Shown: one piece after another, positions 28,689-37,574 of the stretch
Position numbering within the stretch: the stretch's first letter is position 1
Layout: each line of letters starts with the position of its first letter
Origin: an uncultured Tidjanibacter sp.
GTDB taxonomy: Bacteria; Bacteroidota; Bacteroidia; Bacteroidales; Rikenellaceae
Length of the DNA: 64,000 nucleotides
Assembly: GCA_947852905.1 (NCBI GenBank)
Contig: CANTVF010000004.1
Span: 186,001 to 250,000 of the forward strand
Reading direction: 5' to 3'
The notes under the pieces: generated by a model
What the model was told of the DNA's origin: nothing
Database searches by the model: none
Seen by the model: only the letters and a program-made list of their open reading frames with translations
Program-made: the position numbers and the translations under genes

Positions 28689-29504
28689 TCAATCTACAGT
28701 GATGAAACCTATTTCCCTGACGGTATCCTGCCCCGCTGGAGACAGTATGTAGTCTATGAAAGGCTTTACCTTACCCTCGGCACCTGCTTCGTAATAGTAG
28801 TACAGCGGACGGACTATCGGATAAGTGCCGTTCTTGGCATTGGCGACGGACGGTTCGGTGAATGTCTGGCCACCGTCGTAGGAAACATGTATCGGTTTGA
28901 CGCTTTCATTCAGATATGCCAGACCGATATACCCGATGCCGCCTTTGGTCTGGCTTATGGACTGCACTATGGCGCCGGTCGCAGGCATGCTCATGATACC
29001 GTTCATATAATTCCTGTTGCGCAATACGCTCTCCTTGAAGAACTCGTATGTACCCGATGAGGTCTCCCTCGAATAAGGCACGATCTTCATATCCTCGCCG
29101 CCCACTTCCTTCCAGTTGGTTATCTTGCCGGTGAATATGCCTTCGAGCTGTTCGCGGGTAAGATTGGTCACCTTGTTGGCGGGATTCACTATGATAGCGA
29201 GCGCATCGTGCGCCACGATCACCTCGCGTACCTTCTTGCCGTCTTTCTGCATTTTCTGCTTCTCGTCGAATTTCATCTTACGCGAAGCCTGAGCTATGTC
29301 GGTGGTACCCTCGATGAGCGCCGAAATGCCTACGCCGCTACCCCCGCCCGTTACGGTTATGGTAGCCGAAGGGTCTATCTTCATGTAGTTTTCGGCCTCT
29401 TTCTGCGACAACGGCAATACCGTGTCCGAGCCCTTGATCTTCTGTGCATTCGCCGCCGTCGCCACTGCAACGATCATTGCGGCAGTCAAAACAATACGCT
29501 TCAT
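28689..29504 (-). CDS. pstS: Phosphate-binding periplasmic protein PstS
   Basis: A 271-residue substrate-binding protein with a cleavable signal peptide (MKRIVLTAAMIVAVATAANAQ). It has the SDTVLPLSQ start of the mature domain, the phosphate loop GGGSGVGISALIEGTTDIAQASRKMK and ITNWKEVGGEDMKIVPYSRETSSGTYEFF. No lipobox is present, so it should be a soluble periplasmic form. It is separated from pstC by 124 bases and from the porin gene by 56 bases; the position right behind the porin suggests phosphate passes from the porin to PstS to PstC/A. Confidence 0.95.
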   Translation of the reverse strand: MKRIVLTAAMIVAVATAANAQKIKGSDTVLPLSQKEAENYMKIDPSATITVTGGGSGVGISALIEGTTDIAQASRKMKFDEKQKMQKDGKKVREVIVAHDALAIIVNPANKVTNLTREQLEGIFTGKITNWKEVGGEDMKIVPYSRETSSGTYEFFKESVLRNRNYMNGIMSMPATGAIVQSISQTKGGIGYIGLAYLNESVKPIHVSYDGGQTFTEPSVANAKNGTYPIVRPLYYYYEAGAEGKVKPFIDYILSPAGQDTVREIGFITVD

Positions 29505-29560
29505 GATTCTCTGTCTGAAAATGTTTTTATTTTTCCGTCTAAAATTTTCTCTTGTCTCTG

Positions 29561-30817
29561 TCAGAACTTGTACTGCAACCTGAACGTAAATACGTTATCC
29601 TTAAGATCCCGTGCCATGCCGTCGAGATTGGCTGACGTCTCGTTACGGTTGAGTTCGTAATATGCGGCCACCCGCACCCTTTTGTTGATCTGCCACAGGG
29701 CGCCGAAGCCCCATCGGTCCATCGCTATATCCGCCTTGCCTGTATGGTTAGCACCTATCGCATTTCCGGCAATACGCGTATTGGGATCGTACCAGTCGTA
29801 TTTCAAAACCACGGAAACGGGCGTATCGGCTATGTCGTGGACGAACATCACATATCCGCCGCCGAAATCGCGCAGATATGTATCGCTGTCGGGCAACTTG
29901 GATGAGTTGGGACTCATGGAACCGGATTCGGTACCCGGCTGACGACCGAATATATACTCAGCATACAGTGAACTCCGTCCTATCGCGCTTTTGACCGACA
30001 TCCTCGCATCGAATCCCACATAACGTCTCATGGCGAAGGCGCCACGGTTAGCCTCCCTGTCGGAAAGCACGAAACCGTCATCCGCCATGGTATAAACCTT
30101 GGTCGTACCTTGATATACGTAACCGTAGTAATACGATACTCCCGCCCCGAAAGAGAAATGTCTGCCGCACTCCTTCGCTACGGAAAGGTGTCCGATGAAA
30201 TCCCTTTTATTGTCCGTTTCGAGCTTGATGCCGTTTCCTGCGAAAAGTCCGGCTTCGAGTTTTACGATGCTCCACGGAGACTCGGCCGGAGCCTGCAATA
30301 CCACCATACCGCCCAAATCGCGCTCTTCGGGAAACAACGTCTGCACGACCATTGAACGCTCCAGAGATTCGAGTGACGACGACGAATAGGCCACCTCGAA
30401 ACCGAACGGTCTGTTGAATACTCCGCCACCCAACTGCAACGAATTGACCCACGGATCTTTCAGCACTATATACGCATCCGTGAGCGACAATCCCTTTTCG
30501 GTCATATTCACTTCGAATTCTCCCGAAACGATTTTTTCCCTGTATGCTATCTTGATCCTTCCGCGACGGATTCCGATACGGTTGAAAGCCTCGTCGGTAT
30601 GATTCTTATCGCCCACCTTCAGCGAAGCGTCTTTCTGTCCCCACTGATATTGCATCTGAAAATATCCGGATATGCTGACCTTCCGCGCCGCGGCCATATC
30701 TTTTTCGAGGTCGGCCGTCCGCTCCTCAAGGGCTTCCAAACGATCTTTATCCAGAGATTGCGCATTCAATGCACGCGCCGATAATACGATAAAAAACAAC
30801 AGGGCGATTTTCTTCAT
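29561..30817 (-). CDS. Phosphate-selective porin (OprO/OprP family)
   Basis: A 418-residue outer-membrane barrel. Signal peptide MKKIALLFFIVLSARALNAQ, a coiled-coil segment (LEALEERTADLEKDMAAAR) that resembles the trimerising N-terminus of the family, then alternating beta strands such as VSISGYFQMQYQWGQKD and a terminal KDNVFTFRLQYKF ending in Phe, the usual outer-membrane C-terminal signal. The start at 30817 is used instead of the upstream ATG at 30853, which lies within the promoter. It is the first gene of the phosphate operon and sits behind the pho-box-like repeat. Confidence 0.9.
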   Translation of the reverse strand: MKKIALLFFIVLSARALNAQSLDKDRLEALEERTADLEKDMAAARKVSISGYFQMQYQWGQKDASLKVGDKNHTDEAFNRIGIRRGRIKIAYREKIVSGEFEVNMTEKGLSLTDAYIVLKDPWVNSLQLGGGVFNRPFGFEVAYSSSSLESLERSMVVQTLFPEERDLGGMVVLQAPAESPWSIVKLEAGLFAGNGIKLETDNKRDFIGHLSVAKECGRHFSFGAGVSYYYGYVYQGTTKVYTMADDGFVLSDREANRGAFAMRRYVGFDARMSVKSAIGRSSLYAEYIFGRQPGTESGSMSPNSSKLPDSDTYLRDFGGGYVMFVHDIADTPVSVVLKYDWYDPNTRIAGNAIGANHTGKADIAMDRWGFGALWQINKRVRVAAYYELNRNETSANLDGMARDLKDNVFTFRLQYKF

Positions 30818-30852
30818 TCTCCAACCGATAAGTTTATCTCTTTTTGTCGCCA

Positions 30853-30860
30853 CAAAGCTA
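30853..30860 (-). promoter_or_regulatory. -7 box of the phosphate operon promoter
   Basis: TAGCTTTG on the minus strand fully matches TAnnTTTG; transcription would start near 30846, about 29 bases before the porin ATG. There is no -33 TTTG, as expected for a promoter that depends on an activator. Confidence 0.55.
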
Positions 30861-30888
30861 CTTCGGGCTTTTTACGGCCGCTTTAAGA

Positions 30889-30910
30889 CATTGTTACAAA
30901 AATGTTACAA
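30889..30910 (-). promoter_or_regulatory. Pho-box-like direct repeat upstream of the porin-pst operon
   Basis: On the minus strand TTGTAACA occurs twice with an 11-base period (TTGTAACATTT then TTGTAACAATG), the same spacing as the half-sites of the PhoB box of other bacteria. It lies about 30 bases upstream of the -7 box, and the operon encodes a PhoB-type regulator. The assignment is inference from spacing and position. Confidence 0.6.
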
Positions 30911-31089
30911 ATATCCGGACGCACTTATTCACAACATTTTCCGCGACACGCTGCAAAATATCGCCGCCTATCCAGCCACTTATCGGCGATTTTGCCAGAC
31001 ATACCCATACGCATAAAAACCGTCCCCGCATTTCAGTCACAGCAAGAGACGTTCCGGTACGCATATTCTCCGCTTCGGTAAATTTTTAT

Positions 31090-31329
31090 TCACACATATC
31101 CAACTATGCTTTTCTTTTGTAAAAAATAAAACGACGCGATTCCGATTATTTGCAAAAAATCCAGATATGCCGAATACAGGCAGTAGACCGGACAGCACGT
31201 CATACAAGAAACGACACAAAACCAAACCAAATAATTCCGTGACAGGACGCTTGCAAATTCCTGCATCGGCATACCGGTAATATTCCGAATACCGGTAACG
31301 AAACCGACAGAAATCCGCAGGCGTCCCAT
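31090..31329 (-). pseudogene. Possible remnant of an FtsX-like ABC permease C-terminus
   Basis: The minus-strand frame reads GIRNITGMPMQEFASVLSRNYLVW, followed by hydrophobic residues. This resembles the last cytoplasmic loop and final TM helix of MacB/FtsX-type permeases (IGIRKV.GA....I..LLS..FL). No other part of such a gene is present and the fragment has no promoter or neighbours of that kind. The match is weak and by eye. Confidence 0.25.
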
Positions 31330-31341
31330 TCAAGACCGATC

Positions 31342-31372
31342 AGGCCTCCGCCCCCTAAGGGAGCGGAGGCCT
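31342..31372. other. GC-rich hairpin
   Basis: AGGCCTCCGC pairs with GCGGAGGCCT around an 11-base loop, followed on the plus strand by ACACATTTTTC. It looks like an intrinsic terminator, but no plus-strand gene lies within reach upstream. Confidence 0.55.
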
Positions 31373-31523
31373 ACACATTTTTCATAACAACCTGACAGTA
31401 ATCCGAAATCATCAATAACCATACGGCAACCAACCATGCGGTCACAAAGCCATTCTATAGGCTTTAACTATCGGAAACAAATTTTTCATACATCGAAACG
31501 GAAACGGCTATAATAAAAAATTT

Positions 31524-31531
31524 TATCTTTG
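31524..31531 (+). promoter_or_regulatory. -7 box for the LytS-type kinase gene
   Basis: TATCTTTG lies within an AT-rich stretch. It overlaps the region just before the ATG at 31537, which argues that the real start codon is the later ATG at 31627. Confidence 0.45.
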
Positions 31532-31626
31532 TAACAATGCCGACGACACGGTCAACGATCCGCGGCACATGCCGTTCGACGGCATTACAGAACCGTAATA
31601 ACTACTCACGTCATTACCCGGATACA

Positions 31627-32733
31627 ATGAACAGCCCGAAACGCCCCCTGCACGGGACACGCTGGCCATACATCCTGCTATTTTCCGTACTCGGATACCT
31701 GTACTTTCTGGTAATAGCCGGATATACCCACATGTTCTCCAGAATCACTAAAGAATCGGCACCCGTATTGGTGCTCGTCGCCATAATATGTCTGTTCAAC
31801 ATATTCGGCTTCGGCCTGTCGGCCCTGAGCGGTAAACTCGCTGCGCACTACGCATTATATTCAGAACACCGTAAAAAATTCACGTTGCGCATGATCGAGA
31901 TAGCCGTCATACTCCTCGCGGCGAACTACATGATGTTCGTAGGTCTAAAATGGCTGGCCGGAGCACCGCATCCGTGGATCACACGCCAAACCGGCATTAC
32001 CCTCGTCATACTCATGTGGATAGCCGAAATGGCCATCGTAACGCTTCTCATGATAAACAAATCAATGTCGGAGATGCTCGACATATACCGCGAGAAACAG
32101 GAACTTTCCAGAAAATTCGAGAATGCACGTTACGATGCGCTTCAAAGCCAACTCGATCCGCATTTTCTATTCAACAGCCTCAACACGCTGATATACGAAA
32201 TAGAAAACGATGCGGACAATGCCGTCCGGTTCACACGCAACCTCGCCGACGTATACCGCTACGTTCTGCAACAACACGACCGGAAGCTAGTCCCGCTGAA
32301 CGAAGAACTGGACTTTCTGCATTCGTATATTTTCCTGCACAAAGTCCGTCTGGGAGATTGCATCACTCTTCACGTCGATATTCCCGAAGAATACGGTAAA
32401 GCCCTCCTGCCACCGCTTACGCTGCAACTGCTGGCAGAAAACGCCATAAAACACAATAACATAAGCGCAAGCGCCCCCATGACTATACGCCTCGGTGCCG
32501 ATACGACGGCCATGACGCTCTCGGTAGCCAACACCCGTCGCCCGAAAGAGGTCGCTTTCACGACGGGCAAAGGATTGCGCAACCTTGCCGAACGTTGCCG
32601 TCTTAGCAGCGGACGCGACATAGCGGTATGCGAAACTGACGAACGGTTCATCGTCACCGTACCCGTCATATTGGACAGCACCGCATCGGAAACACCGCAA
32701 CCGTACCTACAATCCAAAACCATACAATCATGA
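31627..32733 (+). CDS. LytS/YehU-family sensor histidine kinase
   Basis: A 368-residue membrane kinase. Four TM helices occupy residues about 10-140 (YILLFSVLGYLYFLVIAGY, VLVLVAIICLFNIFGFGL and two more). A coiled linker (EKQELSRKFENARYDALQSQ) leads to the His_kinase motif QLDPHFLFNSLNTLIYEI, whose His accepts phosphate, and a short ATPase with LQLLAENAIKHN and GKGLRNLAERC. It overlaps the LytTR regulator by four bases, so the two form one system. The signal is unknown; no target gene is adjacent. Confidence 0.9.
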   Translation: MNSPKRPLHGTRWPYILLFSVLGYLYFLVIAGYTHMFSRITKESAPVLVLVAIICLFNIFGFGLSALSGKLAAHYALYSEHRKKFTLRMIEIAVILLAANYMMFVGLKWLAGAPHPWITRQTGITLVILMWIAEMAIVTLLMINKSMSEMLDIYREKQELSRKFENARYDALQSQLDPHFLFNSLNTLIYEIENDADNAVRFTRNLADVYRYVLQQHDRKLVPLNEELDFLHSYIFLHKVRLGDCITLHVDIPEEYGKALLPPLTLQLLAENAIKHNNISASAPMTIRLGADTTAMTLSVANTRRPKEVAFTTGKGLRNLAERCRLSSGRDIAVCETDERFIVTVPVILDSTASETPQPYLQSKTIQS

Positions 32734-33488
32734 GAACCGCCATTATCGAAGACGAAATTCCCGCCGCACGACTGTTGGAAAAGATGCTGCGAGAACTTAG
32801 GCCGGAATGGGAAATAACACTACTCCCCGGCAACATAAAGGAATCCGTCGAATGGTTTTCAGAGAATCCGCATCCCGACCTGCTATTTCTCGACATCCGG
32901 CTTTCTGACGGCGATTCATTCCGTTTTCTGGAACAGGCACGCCCGCAAAGCACCGTCATATTCACCACGGCATACGACGAATACGCCGTCCGAGCATTCT
33001 CGGTCAACAGTATAGACTATCTGCTAAAACCTGTCAGCCCGGAACGTCTCGCGGCAGCTATAGACAAATACGAACGCCTCCATGCCACTGCGCCACGCGA
33101 AGAATATGTCGAAACCCTGCTGAAAGCCTTGGGAACGGGCAACAGACACTATCGCAACCGTTTTCTGATAACGTGCGCCAACCGTTTCATATCCCTTCCG
33201 GTAGACGACATCGCATATTTCTATTCACGCAATAAGATAACGTTCGCCGTCACCTCCCGCCGCGACGAGTTCGCTATAGACCTGCCACTCGACAAACTGA
33301 CCGAACAACTCGATCCGGCGCGTTTTTTCCGTGCCAACCGACAGGTTATACTGTCTATACAATGTATCGAACGCATAGAACCGTACTTTCAAGGCAAAGC
33401 GGTGGTACACGTCAATCCACCGTTCGACGAACGCATATGTATCAGCAAGGAAAGGATGCCGGCATTCAGGCAGTGGCTCGACTACTGA
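32730..33488 (+). CDS. LytTR-family response regulator
   Basis: A 252-residue response regulator with a receiver domain (IIEDEIPAARLLEKML, phospho-acceptor in DLLFLDIRLSDG, FTTAYDEYAVRAF) and a C-terminal LytTR DNA-binding domain (FLITCANRFISLPVDDIAYFYSRNKITFAV to FRANRQVILSIQCIERIEPYFQGKAVV). It is translationally coupled to the kinase before it. This pair type regulates transporters or envelope functions in other bacteria; nothing here shows the target. Confidence 0.92.
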   Translation: MRTAIIEDEIPAARLLEKMLRELRPEWEITLLPGNIKESVEWFSENPHPDLLFLDIRLSDGDSFRFLEQARPQSTVIFTTAYDEYAVRAFSVNSIDYLLKPVSPERLAAAIDKYERLHATAPREEYVETLLKALGTGNRHYRNRFLITCANRFISLPVDDIAYFYSRNKITFAVTSRRDEFAIDLPLDKLTEQLDPARFFRANRQVILSIQCIERIEPYFQGKAVVHVNPPFDERICISKERMPAFRQWLDY

Positions 33489-33930
33489 AACGTCCGGCCA
33501 TACAGCTACCGTTCGCACGTCATACGACCATATTAAAAAAATCCGGGCGGACTCTCGTCAACCCGGACCTATAAATAGAGATAAATATGCTCCGCACGAC
33601 GCTTCGCAACGTCGCACGAAATATGATTAACATCAATCGCAAAACGTTATCTGCCTATAAAAGACAGCATCAATCCGTCTCGCATCCACAAGTCGCCGAC
33701 ATGCTCCCATTAACAATTCCTGACAACTGTCTCCACTGTCAGGCCCCAACCGAAACAGAAACAGCTAATCGGCAGAAAATATCACATAAAATATACCGAC
33801 CGCCGTATCCCAACTATGCGCCGATATAAAATCGACAGCGCTATCATAGTAGCAATACGACACTCCGACAACAGTTAAAGCCAACCTTGTTCCGACAACG
33901 TCATTTCCGATTTCTGCCGAAGAATAACGT
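33489..33930. other. Convergent spacer between the LytTR gene and the kdp kinase gene
   Basis: It holds a minus-strand terminator at 33535-33567 and otherwise no recognisable gene, promoter or repeat. Confidence 0.5.
33535..33567 (-). terminator. Terminator, probably of the kdp operon
   Basis: Minus-strand TCCGGG pairs with CCCGGA across a 14-base loop and is followed by seven T residues. It lies about 360 bases past the kinase stop codon. Confidence 0.55.
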
Positions 33931-35652
33931 TCATGCCGGCAGTATTATGGAAAAACGGCTGCCCTTTCCTATTTCGCTCTCCACCGATATCGTGCCTCCG
34001 TGCGCCTCTACGAACTCTTTAGATATGGCCAGCCCCAGACCGCTACCCTGCACCTTTGTACCCGGCACCCGGAAATAACGCTCGAAGATACTTTTGTGAT
34101 AGCGGGGATCTATGCCTCTGCCGAAATCCTGTACGAAAATCTCCACGGCCTTGTCTTTCTGCCGCGCGCCTATTATAATACGGGAGTTTTCGGGAGAATG
34201 GTGGATCGCATTCGACAAAAGATTCGTAACCACCCACGCAATCTTCTCGTTGTCCACGAACAGTTTCGATATTTTCTCCGGATACTCCACCTCTATGAAA
34301 CAATGGAAACGTTCGGCGAGTATGCGCGTAGTCTTGACGGCATAATCTATAAGCTCTATCGGTTTCACCACCTTGGGCATCAACTTCAGCTTTCCGGCCT
34401 CCACCTGTGTCATGTTGAGCAATTCACCGGTTATGTGAAGCAACCTGTCGCTACTGTCCTTTATACTGTCTACCATGGCTTTCTGCTCGTCGTTCAACGA
34501 TCCCAGCCGCGAATCGCCGAGCAACTGAAGGCTCATCATTATCGATGATATCGGCGTCTTCATTTCGTGCGATACGGTAGATATGAAATTGGTTTTGGCC
34601 GAGTCGAGTTCCTTATAGCGCGTTATATTGTTGAGTATGATGACATTGCCTACGAACTGTTTTTTCTCCTCACCTACCGGATTGATATACAGCGGAATAT
34701 TGTCCACCTGAAAATAACTCTCCTTGTTGTCGGCGTAAATTTTCAACGGTTCTTTAGCCGTATCCTCCTCGCCGGGAGCCGGAGACAACCCTCTGATCAA
34801 ACGCCGCAACAGATCGTTGTGCATGGCCACTTCAGTAGCGTTGCGACCGACGGCGTCAGGTTTAAGATTGAGAACCACAAATGCCTCATCATTCATGAAC
34901 AATATGTTACGCTCCGAATCCAATCCTATGATAGGCTCCTTAAGACTGTTTACGATAGCTTCGATGCGTTTCTTTTCTATCATCAGCTTGTCGAGAGTGC
35001 TGCGCCGGTATTCCGCCAGTTGGCGCACCATATTGTTGAACGATTCGGCCACCTCCGCAAACTCGCCGTTCCGTCCCAAATCGAGCTGCTGATCGTAATC
35101 GCGTTCGGCAGTACGTTTTATTCCAAGTTTCAGCTTGTCTATGGGTTTCATAATAACGGCCGGAAAACGCACGAGAAATACCGCCGCCAGCAACACGCAC
35201 AGAATAGACACCACTATCAGCCATATCATGGCACTATGCGCGTCGGTCTCCATATCCGTACTTTTGGTGTGTATGGAAACCATATTGAGTTCCATGATAC
35301 GGTACAGATCTTCGCGGATCAACTGTATGTCCTGCGCCGATGACGATTCGTCCAACGCATCGATCTTGCGTACGAGCGACTGTGTGGCTTCGCTTTCGTT
35401 TACCTCGGTAATATTGCGCCGCTGCATGGCAAGACTGTTCATCAGCTCCCCGTGCGACAGTGAATCTTGCGACAGGCGATCCAACGAACGGAGCATCTCC
35501 TCCGCATAACGCAACGAATTATAGTTATCCGTCAGAATATTACCGGATACGTCCGACAGATGATGCACGTAACTGACCGATTGTATGCCGAGCCACAGAA
35601 TCATCGCAAACAGGAAACCTATTCCCAACGTCAATTGATAACGCAATTTCAT
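33931..35652 (-). CDS. Membrane histidine kinase with HAMP and PAS domains (kinase half of the Kdp sensor)
   Basis: A 573-residue kinase: TM1 (IGFLFAMILWLGIQSVSYV), a periplasmic helical domain of about 130 residues, TM2 (LIVVSILCVLLAAVFLVRF), HAMP, a PAS domain (IIGLDSERNILFMNDEAFVVL), HisKA (FISTVSHEMKTPISSIMMSLQLL) and the ATPase (LLSNAIHHS, FGRGIDPRYHKSIFERYFR, GSGLGLAISKEF). It starts one base after the short KdpD ends, so the two act together as one split potassium sensor; this division of labour is inferred from position. The most likely partner is the sigma-54 activator upstream of kdpF. Confidence 0.88.
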   Translation of the reverse strand: MKLRYQLTLGIGFLFAMILWLGIQSVSYVHHLSDVSGNILTDNYNSLRYAEEMLRSLDRLSQDSLSHGELMNSLAMQRRNITEVNESEATQSLVRKIDALDESSSAQDIQLIREDLYRIMELNMVSIHTKSTDMETDAHSAMIWLIVVSILCVLLAAVFLVRFPAVIMKPIDKLKLGIKRTAERDYDQQLDLGRNGEFAEVAESFNNMVRQLAEYRRSTLDKLMIEKKRIEAIVNSLKEPIIGLDSERNILFMNDEAFVVLNLKPDAVGRNATEVAMHNDLLRRLIRGLSPAPGEEDTAKEPLKIYADNKESYFQVDNIPLYINPVGEEKKQFVGNVIILNNITRYKELDSAKTNFISTVSHEMKTPISSIMMSLQLLGDSRLGSLNDEQKAMVDSIKDSSDRLLHITGELLNMTQVEAGKLKLMPKVVKPIELIDYAVKTTRILAERFHCFIEVEYPEKISKLFVDNEKIAWVVTNLLSNAIHHSPENSRIIIGARQKDKAVEIFVQDFGRGIDPRYHKSIFERYFRVPGTKVQGSGLGLAISKEFVEAHGGTISVESEIGKGSRFSIILPA

Positions 35653-35653
35653 A

Positions 35654-36781
35654 TCACGACAAGATAATTAAATCTATATTGCTTTTGGACAAAAGATCGA
35701 GCAAACGCCTAAGACGTATCGCCTCGAACAGAATCAGCAAAAGCGATAACCGGGGTTTGCTGATACACACCGTATTCACACGGCGTTCTATGCAAACCTC
35801 GGTCACGGCTTCCACATAATGGTTGGAATGTACCTGTACAACCTCGCCCCCGAGTTCCGTAGCGAGATTGAAGTTATTTATCAGATAACGCTGATTGGCC
35901 AACGGGATACGGTCGGCACTCTCCTTATCGCTCTGAACGTACAGCACCAACAGTTCCGAATTGAGATGCGTGGCCAGACGGGCGGATTTGCGAATCAGAC
36001 GCCGGGTACGTTTCTCGCTGCTGTCTATAACGGCCAGCAAACGGGTATGATACTTCGGAGACACCTCGGTCACCTCTTTATCCACCTTCTTCTCCACCCG
36101 CAGAGCGACCTCCTTCAAAGCCAGTTCGCGCAACTGGAGTATGTATTCCTGACGGAAGAAATTATCCAGCGCCGTCGGTACCTTCTCTACCGGATATATC
36201 TTTCCGGCCTTGAGACGGTCTATAAGGTCGGCCGCCGTAAGGTCTATGTTTACGACCTCGTCGGCCATTTCGAGTACGCTGTCCGGCACACGTTCCCTGA
36301 TCTCCACGCCGGTGATCTCCTGCACCTGTTCGTTAACCCCTTCGATGTGCTGTATGTTAACGGCGCTTATTACATTGATTCCGGCATCGAGTATCTGCAG
36401 AACGTCCTGCCAACGCTTGGCATTCGTGCTTCCCTCTATGTTTGTATGGGCGAGTTCGTCAACTATGACGATCTCCGGATGCTGGTTGATGACGGCTTGC
36501 ACATCCATCTCTTCCAGTTCCTTCCCCTTGTAGAACAGTTTTCGTCGCGGAATCTGCGGAAGCCCCTTCAACAGGGCTTCCGTTTCCGCACGAGAGTGAG
36601 TCTCGACATAGCCTATGCGCACGTCCACCCCGGCTTCCAACAACTGGTGGGCCTCCTGCAACATGCGGTAAGTCTTGCCTACTCCGGCACACATGCCGAT
36701 ATAGACCTTGAATTTACCCCTGTACGATTGTTTTATCAGGTCGAGAAAATGATCCGCGCTATGTCTGAGCTCACTATCCAT
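35654..36781 (-). CDS. kdpD: KdpD N-terminal sensor protein (KdpD and USP domains only)
   Basis: A 375-residue cytoplasmic protein equal to the N-terminal third of a full KdpD. The KdpD domain includes the P-loop GMCAGVGKTYRML, the GYVETHSRAETEALL segment and IVDELAHTN; the universal-stress-protein domain follows from about residue 245. The membrane helices, GAF and kinase domains of classical KdpD are missing and are supplied by the adjacent kinase gene. KdpD senses potassium and controls the Kdp ATPase. The split is a real gene boundary, with a stop codon and a following ATG, not a frameshift. Confidence 0.92.
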   Translation of the reverse strand: MDSELRHSADHFLDLIKQSYRGKFKVYIGMCAGVGKTYRMLQEAHQLLEAGVDVRIGYVETHSRAETEALLKGLPQIPRRKLFYKGKELEEMDVQAVINQHPEIVIVDELAHTNIEGSTNAKRWQDVLQILDAGINVISAVNIQHIEGVNEQVQEITGVEIRERVPDSVLEMADEVVNIDLTAADLIDRLKAGKIYPVEKVPTALDNFFRQEYILQLRELALKEVALRVEKKVDKEVTEVSPKYHTRLLAVIDSSEKRTRRLIRKSARLATHLNSELLVLYVQSDKESADRIPLANQRYLINNFNLATELGGEVVQVHSNHYVEAVTEVCIERRVNTVCISKPRLSLLLILFEAIRLRRLLDLLSKSNIDLIILS

Positions 36782-36791
36782 ACTTAATTTT

Positions 36792-37532
36792 CTACATACG
36801 GAACGATATTCCTCCTACAAAGTTAACATCTTCCATGGCCGGATTCCACGAAAGATTGGTAAAAATCCCTATCTGCATGGAATCGGCTACAGTCCAAGTT
36901 TTACCGGCATTGATAAATATGTTTTGTACGTAGAAGTTTTTATCTATACCGTAAGTACCTACAGCATTCCACGGCACCACGCCGACTCCGGCTTTCATAT
37001 CAACACCTTTTACGGTAAACGGATAAGCGGCTTCGATATATGTAGCATAAGCACGGTTACCCTTGCTGTTGGTATCGCCGGCACCGAAAAGCACGGTATA
37101 CCATGACAGGGTTACCGGTACTTTTTCCGTAATACACCAGCTAAGTCCGAGTTCTACACGGTGCGGCGACGTCTTACCGAAATCGAAATAGTTACGGCTG
37201 AGCGAAGTACGGTCGGCATAAGAGCCTTCCCAATAGAGGTCGGCGAGCGATATGGTCACCGGACCGGCAACATAGGCCAACGTCAGGTCCATTTCCTTAT
37301 AGGTGGTGGTAGCGAAATCCACCGAACCCCATGCGGTTACCGAGAAATTACCGGCAGTCAGCGCCAGTGTGGGCTGAAAGCTCACACCGGCCTCATACAC
37401 ACCGCGCCATATGTACGTGCTGACAATGTCGGCACCTCCGCCTATCGTAACGCCCTTATCCTGAGCGTCAGCCTTGCCGAAAGCCATTATTGCGGCGAAA
37501 GATAATGCTATTGCTTTTATATATTTTTTCAT
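36792..37532 (-). CDS. Outer-membrane beta-barrel protein of the kdp operon
   Basis: A 246-residue exported protein with signal peptide MKKYIKAIALSFAAIMAFGKADAQ and alternating beta-strand sequence (GGGADIVSTYIWRGVYEAGVSFQPTLAL, then repeated strand-turn units) ending in FVGGISFRM. It resembles the TorF-type porin-like family (IWRG near the N-terminus). It lies between kdpC and kdpD with short gaps, which suggests a role in potassium entry across the outer membrane or in envelope adaptation. That role is inference from position. Confidence 0.75.
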   Translation of the reverse strand: MKKYIKAIALSFAAIMAFGKADAQDKGVTIGGGADIVSTYIWRGVYEAGVSFQPTLALTAGNFSVTAWGSVDFATTTYKEMDLTLAYVAGPVTISLADLYWEGSYADRTSLSRNYFDFGKTSPHRVELGLSWCITEKVPVTLSWYTVLFGAGDTNSKGNRAYATYIEAAYPFTVKGVDMKAGVGVVPWNAVGTYGIDKNFYVQNIFINAGKTWTVADSMQIGIFTNLSWNPAMEDVNFVGGISFRM

Positions 37533-37574
37533 AAGTGTATCCTGAATTAATTTATAGGGTTAAAATATGATTTA

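Larger units (their letters stand above)
30818..31626. other. Intergenic region between the phosphate operon and the LytS-type kinase
   Basis: About 800 bases. The left end holds the phosphate promoter and its direct repeat. From 31090 to 31329 lies a possible permease remnant on the minus strand, then a GC-rich hairpin (31342-31372) and the -7 box of the kinase gene (31524-31531). Nothing else is recognisable. Confidence 0.5.

Noticed and set aside
35654..36781. Short KdpD as a frameshifted full-length KdpD
   Set aside because: It ends with its own stop codon, and the next gene has its own start, TM anchor, HAMP and PAS domains rather than the continuation of a classical KdpD.
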